Source: Eublepharis macularius
Lineage: Eukaryota; Chordata; Lepidosauria; Squamata; Eublepharidae
Length of the DNA stretch: 64,000 nucleotides
NCBI RefSeq assembly: GCF_028583425.1
Contig: NC_072795.1
Location: 75,964,001 to 76,028,000, forward strand
Reading direction: 5' to 3'
A model generated the notes under the pieces. It was given only the letters and a program-made list of their open reading frames with translations, searched no databases and was not told the origin of the DNA. Below are positions 50,401 to 59,400 of the stretch, one piece after another (within the stretch, counting starts at the first letter, position 1; every line of letters begins with the position of its first letter). The position numbers were made by a program, and so were the translations under genes.

Positions 50401-53400
50401 AAGTGAAGTTCTTATTATTGCAGCAGCTAAGAGAGAACTTAGGGGAATGGGTTGCTCCTCCCACAGTCATATGACCATTTAGGCGGGAAAATGGGCTGAG
50501 ATGTGACTGGGAGAAGCAGCCCCCTAGTGAAGCTTTATGGAAGCGATAAAAATTTCTCTGGTTGGCAGGCCTGCGAGTGCGCAGTCACAATGTGGGACTG
50601 CACAGAAGAATGAAGATGAACTGTAGGCACCATGGCACACACGGGAGCCATGTTGGGAACCTCTGTTACAGATATATCTGATGTCAGATATGAACTTAAA
50701 ATAAACTTATCAGACATGTGCTTTGGTCTGGGTCTGACCAAATTCAACACCAGTCATGTCATGAGTCAGCCCCAGCCTCGACTGGCCACCTTACCTATTG
50801 CCTCAGAGTCCTCCTCAGAAGATGAGCAGGAAGGGCCAGCAGGATCTTCTCTAGAGCCAGAAGCCCCTGCAGAAGCTATTGGAGAGGAAGAGCAGTCAGA
50901 AACCACTGCTGCTGCTCCAGAGGGAATTCAGCAAGAACAGCCAGAAACCTCCACAGAGGATGTAAGAGACAAAGACTCCCCCAGGGCAAAAGCGAAACCC
51001 GAGCACCTGGGGCCAGCTGAAAGGAGGAAACATAGAGACAAGACAGCTCTGCTGGAGAGACGGAGGAGTGCCCGTTTACAGGCACAGCACCGAGCGGAGC
51101 TGTTAGAGAGGCAACAGCTGTTCCTCATTAGGACAGCATAAAAGGAATACGCCGAGGAAACCAAGCGTGGAAGCAACTCAGCTCGCTACTACCTGCTACC
51201 AGAGCTCTACGCCTGGATGCTCTTGCCTTGCCTTGTGGCCTGCTCTACTGCTTGATTGGACTTTGACCGCAGCCTGCCTTCTGACTACCCTTCTGCCTGC
51301 TCCTCTCTCTGGCATATTGGTCCTGACACTTAGCCTGACTTCTTGACCCTGGTTTGCTGCCTTCTGGACTACTGACCTCCTGCCTGTTGTGTTCAGCCCT
51401 GTAGTACCAGTGAGCCTCCCGCCTGCTGTGCCCAGCCCTGTGCGCGACACGTCACTGTGTTGGAGCTAATATTTCCATTCCACTAATGTTGAAACTTTGC
51501 TTCAACGGAAAGCATTCTGTTAACACAAAGAACCATGCACTACCAGGACATACTCCACTGTGGCAAAGCAAAAGTGCTGAATGCAACTCACTATTTAGTA
51601 TTTTCTTCAAAACAATATGAAGTCTTAATTTTGCAAATGAAAACAAGGTTGCACTTACCTGTAACTGCTGTTCATTGAGGTCTTCTGTGCAGGCACACAT
51701 GGGACTGTGCATACGCAGGCCTTCCGATCGGAGGTTCTGTAGCTTTAAATTTTTCTCCGGACGGTGCACACCGCCTCCCCAAGCGCAGCCGCAGCTGTTT
51801 TCCCACCAAAACAGCCTATATCGGCGAGGCACGGCACCCTCCACCCTCAGTTCCTCTTTCACCGCTGGCCCTTCAAAACAAGAGCATCCAGTGGGGAAGG
51901 AGGGAGGGTATGTGTGCCTGCACAGAAGACCTCAATGAACAGCAATTACAGGTAAGTGTAACCCTGTTTTCATTGTTGGTCTTCTGGTGCAGTCCCACAT
52001 GGGAGATTATCAAGCTTCTTACCTGGATGGTGGAGCTGGATCATCGAAAAATCGACTGCAGTACTGCAGTACCCACTGCCACTTCCCATCTGTTGAAGAC
52101 GTCAAGAGCATAGTGTCTTACGAAGGTGTCCGTCGACAACCATGTTGCTGCCTTATAGATGTCCTGCAGAGGAACCCCGGATAGGAGCACTGTTGACATC
52201 ACCTAGGATCTCGTGGAATGTGCATGAACATCCAACGGACAAGATTAAGTTGGTGTTACAATAGCACAAGGTGATAGCCTGCAATACCACCTAGGAATGG
52301 TTTGTGAACTGGCTTTTCACCCTTTTCTTGGGCCTGCATAATAGATGAAAAAATGTCTGTCGAGTCTAAAGTCCTTAGTGCGATCTAGGTAGAATAGTAT
52401 CACCATCCTTATGTCTAGTGTCTGCAAGGTCCTTTCCACATCGTTAGAGTAATTAGGAAAGAAGACTGGTAATGAAATGTCCTGAGATAAATGGAACTTG
52501 GATACAATCTTAGGTAAAAAAATCCAGATTAGGCCTAAGGGTAACCCTTTCCTGGTGTATCTTTAAGAACGGCTGAACGATGCAGAGTGCAGTCAGCTCG
52601 CTCACTCTCCTGGCAGAAGTTACTGCAACTAGGAGAGCTACCTTTAGGGTCAAAGACTTCAAGGGGCAAGTGGCCAAAGGCTCAAACAGTCTTGACATTA
52701 ACATCGTAAGTACTAACTGCAATGATCACTATGGCACTATCTTCCCCACCAGGAGAACACATCCCCCAGAGAGGTGGGCTCGAGACCCCCCCCCCCCGAA
52801 CAAAACAGGGGAGCCTTTCTGTTTTCTTTTGAGGCAAATAGATCCACCTCTGGTTGACCCCAGTCCTAAAAGACGGGTTCAAGGTACCAGATGATGAGTG
52901 ACCATTTGTGTGTGTTTGTGCCCAATCTGCTCAGTTTGTCTGCAATGACATTTTCTGGTCCACATATGTGAACAGCCTGCAAGTGTACATCGTGGTTGAC
53001 AGCCCACTCCCATAACGCTATGGCCTCGCGACACAGAGACCGGGAAGTAGTTCACCCTTGCCTGTTGATATAGCACATTGCTATGCAATTGTCCATAAGC
53101 ACAGTAACATGTTTTCCTCTGACTATATCTGAAAAGGAGATTAAGGCATAAAACACTGCCCTCAGTTCCAACATATTAATGTGGAGACCAAGTTCTGCAC
53201 TCTCCCAAATGCCCTGCGTGGTCAGTTCCCCACAATGTGCTCCCCATCCCAGGAAGGAAGCATCTGTGGTCTTGGAGACATCAGAGCGAAAGACACCAAA
53301 CTGAATGCTCTGAAATAAGTTCACATCTACTAGCCACCAGTGTAAAGTCTTAAGCACTGACCTGGGGATTGAGAATTTCCTCTCCTGGGAGTGGAAACCT

Positions 53401-56400
53401 GGTCAGTAACAGGAATTAAACCATAATTGCAATCCCCTCATGTGTAGTCTAGCTAGTGGGATCACGGCTGTCATCGAAGCCATGAGGCCTAGCAGCGTCT
53501 GAATTCTCTTAGCAGACTGAAATCTATGTCTAAGGCAGGTCCTGATCACACCCTTCAGTTTCCGAGCCCTCTCTGGTGGCAAACATGCCTTATTAAGGGA
53601 ACCATCGAGGATGGCACCTATGAAATGTACATTCCTAGCGGGAGCGACCTTGAACTTCTTGTGGTTTATAATGCGCCCTAGTTCTGAGCAAGTCCACAAG
53701 GTCAGATCCACCTCTTGAAGCAGATCGTCCTGCGAAAGGGCTGACAACAACCAATCGTCCAAGTATGGGTATATGGAACAACCAAGGGTCCTTAGGTGCA
53801 CTACTGCCAAAGCCACACACTTCGTAAATAGCTGCGGGGGTGTGGAGAGTCCAAAAGGTAATACCCGATACTGATATATGTTACCTGCGCATTTGAATCC
53901 CAGGAATTTCCTGTGAGAAGGGTGGATAGAGATGTGAAAATACGCATCTCTTAGGTCCACCACTGCAAACCAAGACCCAGGGAGCAAAAGTGTCATTACT
54001 ACATTTAGTGTAGTCATCCTGAACTTTTGTAGACGTATGTGCTCATTAAGACCCCTTAGTCTAATATGGGTCTAAACCACGCCCCCATCCTTCTTTTCCA
54101 CCAGGAAGAATTTAGAGTAAAATCCCAATTGGTCATCCTGTGTGGAAATCAACTGAACAGCTCTCTTGTCAATTAGAGCTTGCAGTTCCACCAGAAGCTC
54201 CATCTGAGGAATAGAAGAAGATTTAACAGGAAGGTGCAGACATGATAAGTAATCAAATTCAATTTTATAACCAAAAGAAATTATATCTAACACCCAAGTA
54301 TCAGAAGTAATACCGCATTAGGCCGCGAAGTAGGCAGAAAGCCTGTCACCGAAGGGCTTCCCCTCATTTAGATCTATTCAAAACTGCTTCCGATTGTTCT
54401 GTTGCTCCTTCCCAAGTTGGGGATGAGTAGCATGTTTAGATCCATGTGATCCTTTTCGCTTGGGAAGGGACCCCTGACTAGCATGGTAAAAGCTTGTATA
54501 GAGACTCTTGTATAGAGTCTTTGCCTTCTTCAGCGTCGGCGCGTTGGAGGCCGGTCTCTCAGAGAGAGATGACATCAGTCTGCTAACCCTTCAATAACTG
54601 GGAAGGTGTCGCTGGGTGAATTGCCAGAGTAAATATACTGCAAGATCTTATCCCTAGGCTTAGGATCAGTTGGTGTAGACTCAATCTCTAAAGCCTTCGC
54701 CATGCGCAATAACTACTCCAAATACGAGCAGAAATAATTGTTCAGTGAGACCTCCCCGGTGTCGCCGATGGCCTCGTCAGGCGATGGTTCTGAGGGACCA
54801 CTCGGGCTACCCTCCTCCTGGTCCAGCTATTGAAGCTGGAAGGCCATTGCTGATCCATGGGTGTAGTGGGATCCCCTGCCGCCACCTGAGCAAGTACTTG
54901 CTGAGAAGAGGGACTCTGTATGAAAGAGTTCCCCTAGATCAATACCGCAGTGACTGGGAAAATGCTAGTGTTACCATGGAGAGCACCCATGCGAACAGCA
55001 TTTGCCTGAGCGTTCTGAGTGACAGCTCCTCCGAGATGCACGCTCTCTCAGGATCTCTCCTTCCTCCTCCGATGAAGATGATGGAGATCTGAACCCGGGC
55101 AATGGGGTTCTAGGCGGGATCACAGGATCTGTACGCACAGGCTGAGACCTCTTAGGGGCCGTTGCTGGTTCCTTGGATCGGTGTTTCGACTTGGTTCTCT
55201 TCTTCCTGGGTGGTTCACTGGAGGTCAGAGGCAAAGGGTTAGAGGATTCTGACTGTGCCTCTGGGAGGGAAGCCAAGTCCCTCAGTTCCAAACATTGGCT
55301 CCGAGAGCCTGCCGGTTCCAATCTAGATGGGGAAGCCAGGTCCGAGCCACGTTTCCTGCTCCAGGCAGAGTCCGACAGGCTTGATGCCTCACAGGTGACA
55401 GATGGTCAGCTCCAAGAGGTCGGTTCTGATGTCGTCACTTGGGTTGCTGGTATCAGAGTCAAAGTCGGATTCGACTGGCTGGTAGTGGCCTCTGGGGTCT
55501 TGGGTTTCAACCTATCTACTGGTGCCATCGCTTTCGCCTACAGGGCAGCTCTTAGTCTGCTAGATCGTTCTGCATGCACTTTAGGGGTAAACCCCTGGCA
55601 GATCTTACAAGCCTGAGGATTGTGCTCTTCCCGCAAGCACAGCAGGCAGAGTAAATGATTGTTGGTCTTGGACATTTTCATGTTGTGTTTCGAGCAACGT
55701 TTGAATAAAGCCTTCTCAGCCATTACTCATGAATCATGTCCTTTCTCCTTACTCACAAATCCTTTTTTTTTTCTCTTTCCAGATGAGGAAAGATGCGGAG
55801 AAGAGACAAGGCTGAAGAACTCCAACACTAACTTCGCTACAGGTAGCCTCTCTAAGCCAGCTGCAAAAGAGAAACTGAGGGTAGAGGGCACCGTGCCTCA
55901 CTGATATAGGCTGTTTAGGCAGGAAAACAACCGCAGCTGCACTTGGGGAGGTGGTGTGTGCCCTTTGGAGAAAAATTTAAAGCTACAGAACCTCCAGTCG
56001 GCGGGACTGCACCAGAAGACCAACAATGAATTCATTGTTCATAATATGGGCCAGGATGTAGAATGGCATGCGCTAATATTACTGACAGCTTAACTGCTGG
56101 CTTGGCATAGCAAGTGAGGTAGGTGAAAGCATATGACATCTTGTCTATTTATCACTAGTGGTTAAGTAGAATCAATACCTCAAAGACAAAAGGCAAGATA
56201 TTATCAAAACAAGTATTCAAAAATGCACCACTATCTTACCTCTGCCACCAAAAGAATACCGTATTGTATGAACTGCTCAATTGCTTCATGGCACACTTGA
56301 CATAACAGCTGGCATGGCTGAACAGAAGAATAAGTCAGATTAGTAACTTATAGCAGTTCCTCCTCTTCTGCTTAGCCCCTAGAACTAATTTTCCTCACTG

Positions 56401-59400
56401 AGAATATTCCCTCACTTTTAATCACGGTCATGCCATCTAGTTGCCCATGAAGAGTAAGAATTACCCCCCAAGGGGGCATTCGGGATGTTGGGAAGACATG
56501 CCACTGCCCCCAAGGTAAGCACAAACCAGGAAGGTGGACAGGTAGATGGAGGAAGAGGATGCCTTTCTGACTTTGAATGTTTTATTTTTTTTTCTCCCAT
56601 ATATTTTTGTCTGTGGAAGACAGGTTTTGTTGGTCATTTGTAATCATAAACACGCTTACTGTGAAATAAGCCCTATTGATCACAGGATACACCATATATA
56701 TTTATATGTAGAGGTGATGGTTGAGATGAGACAAGAGTGTTCAGTTCTATGTTCCATATCACATTACTGTCTAAAGCCACCCGCCTTCCATTAAACCACG
56801 GCTTTTTCTGGGGAAAGATGTGGTGGAAATCAGTGGATTTCTAGCACAGGGGCAACTCTTAGTGGGAGGTGGTGCCCCTGGTCCCACATGCACACGCATG
56901 ACACAATGATGTCACTTCTGGGAAGTGATGTCATTGCACAGGGTGCAGCCACCCCCCTGGGAGCGCTCACAAGTAGTGCTGAGGGCAATCTAAACTCTGC
57001 CCCCCCCTTGCTCCAGCTGACTAGAGCCAGTTAGCTGGACTAGGGGGGAGTTTTTTAAAGTTTAAATCACCCTTGGCGCTGAGGGTGATCTAAACTCCTC
57101 CCCTTGCTCCAGCTGACTGGCGCCAGTCAGCTGGAGCAAGGGGGAGTTTTTTAACTCGCGCCACTCGCGAGCAGTGTAGAGAGCAATTTAAACTTTAAAA
57201 AACTCCCCCCTTGGCGCAAGTCAGCTGGAGCAAGGGGGGTAGTTTTTTAAAGTTCAAATCATTGTCCATGCTGCTCGTGGATCTAAACTCTCCCCCGTGC
57301 TCCAGCTGACTGGCACCAGTCAGCTGGAGCAAAGGGTTTTTTAAAAGTTTAAATCACCCTCCACACTGCTAGAGGGCGCGCGGAGGGCGATCTAAACTCC
57401 CCTCTGTCTGGAGATCAGGGGGCGAGGCCACTGGCCACATGACCATTTTCAAGACGTGCTGGAACGCTGTTCCACCGCATTCAGGCTGGAAAAAAGCCCT
57501 GTATTAAATCATTACGGTCTGAATAAAAAAATTATCTACGTCTACCACTGTATGCCCACTCTGCTCACCTAGGAGGAAGGGCAGGAAAAATGTATTAATA
57601 AATTTTAAAAAGCAAACTTTGAGGGCTGCCTGTTCATTAAAAACTTGCCAATTTCAAGAATATTGAGTCAAGGGGTCCAATTCTACAGGCCCCTGAATAA
57701 GGTGGTTTCAGATACTCTCCATTGTTTCCTATTAGAGAAAAATACTTTCTCTGGGGCAAAGAGGCGTTAACCAAACACACAACAGCAACTCTAATTTACA
57801 ATACCCTCTCACCTTCTGCCTGGTTTATAAAGATCCCTTACTTTTCCCATTCATATCTGACAAAGGGAGCACTGACTCTCAAAAGCTCATACTCTGGAAA
57901 TCTAGTTGGTCTTTAAGGTGCTACTGGACCTGAACCATCTTCTACTATCCACCAGAAACTAATGACATTCTGAGTGACACAACAGTCACTACGCTATTAA
58001 AACCATCTCTGAAGGTCAGCTTTTCAAAAATTTCCATAATTCTACTTGCCTTCCATTATGGTATATAACATATATTTCACTGACCTTGCTTGTGATCAGT
58101 ACATTCATATTTCTCTCTTCGTTGCTTACTTCCTCATTTCTATTTTGAGACTTTTAACATACTGAAGAATCCAAATATATCTAACTATGCTTTAATACAA
58201 TATAAATGGTACATAATAGTAACAGTGTAGCATTTACATGTGCCCCTCTCCACAAACCTACCAATGAAACAGTCCCTTCATTGGAAAGCAAATAACATAA
58301 GCTGGCAGCTTTGCGGACCAGTTGTTCCTGACTAATCATATTAGGTGGAATTCCATTGATGCCATTTCTGTACCTTTTATTCTGTATTGCATGAAGACTG
58401 CAAGCTGGAAAAAAGCACAAAAATAGTTATTTCAAACAACTGTTCTACCAAAATTTAGTGCAAAGAGTTAGCATATGACACCACTTTTGCAAAATAACTG
58501 CAATAACCAAACTATAAATTGCAAAATTAAATTATACAGCGCTTAGAAGCAAATTTAAAAATGAAAATAGAGCTATTAAACCTAAAAACTACTTGCAAGG
58601 CAATATATTGCCTTTCAAATGAGGTTTAAACTGATATTTTTGTGGCCACAGGTACCAGAATATAACAGATGATCTGTTGGTATCCTCCCCCAAAGGTTCA
58701 TGTCCAGGTAACCACTACTCAGTTCACCTTTAGAACATACCAATGATAGCCTCTTTGAAGAAGACATGCAATACCCCATTGCTGTAAAAGCTTAGTTCAA
58801 AGACAGCAGGAACAGATGTGCTGGGAGTGATAAAGAACTCATCATTATTCCGGCTGGTGTTTGTGATAGTAATACAATTCCCCAACAGATGAATAGCATG
58901 CATGACCACATCTTCAGAATTCCCTGAAAATCCCAAGTCATAGTCTCGAGCCAAGACTTCCTCCTTCATGGAAAAGAAATCTTCTACCAGCTTGGAAAGA
59001 TCAATTCCCTGCAGAAAAGCAGTAAGAAATAAGATAGTAAAGCTTGTATAAAACATATTAGCTACAGAAAACTTTTTAGATCCAGAGGAATTAGCCATGT
59101 TAGTCCATAGTAGCAAAATGGCAGAGTCCAGTAGCACCTTTAAGACTAACCAACTTTAATGTAGCATAAGCTTTCGAGAACCACAGTTCTCTTCATCAGG
59201 TGCATCTGACGAAGAGAACTGTGGTTCTCGAAAGCTTATGTTACAGTAAAGTTGGTTAGTCTTAAAGGTGCTATTGGACTCCTTGACAGAAAACTTTTTG
59301 TTATTCAAATCTTAACATCTGAAATCATTTCACTTGTAGCCTGAGCAAATAAGTTTACAGCAAACAATCCCACCTATAAGTTTTGATATTTTGAATATCC

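Larger units (their letters stand above)
45040..50640 (-). mobile_element. Older DIRS-type retrotransposon
   Basis: The left end near 45045-45080 (GTGGGAGGAGCGACCCATTC in plus sense) reappears inverted near 50438-50470, so the element has inverted ends. The inner left part (45129-45250, tgtgtgcctgcacaggaaaa, then ccctgttttcat) resembles the same position in the DIRS at 51660-56045. At 48561-48764 the minus strand gives a decayed start of a DIRS reverse transcriptase ([12 protein letters not shown], then a LPQIFLST region). The gag-like part lies at 49680-50021. A probable LTR has inserted at 47788-48240. It is extensively decayed. Confidence 0.65.
51660..56045 (-). mobile_element. DIRS-type tyrosine-recombinase retrotransposon
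   Basis: Inverted terminal repeats lie at about 51669-51875 and 55855-56040, sharing AATTTAAAGCTACAGAACCTCC. Next to the left repeat, 51905-52010 holds an internal region combining pieces of both ends (cacagaagacctcaatgaac, then ggtcttctggtgcagtccca), as DIRS elements use for their circular intermediate. In minus-strand order come gag, reverse transcriptase, RNase H and tyrosine recombinase. It lies antisense-neutral, on the same strand as GPAM, in an 11.9-kb intron. Confidence 0.88.
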
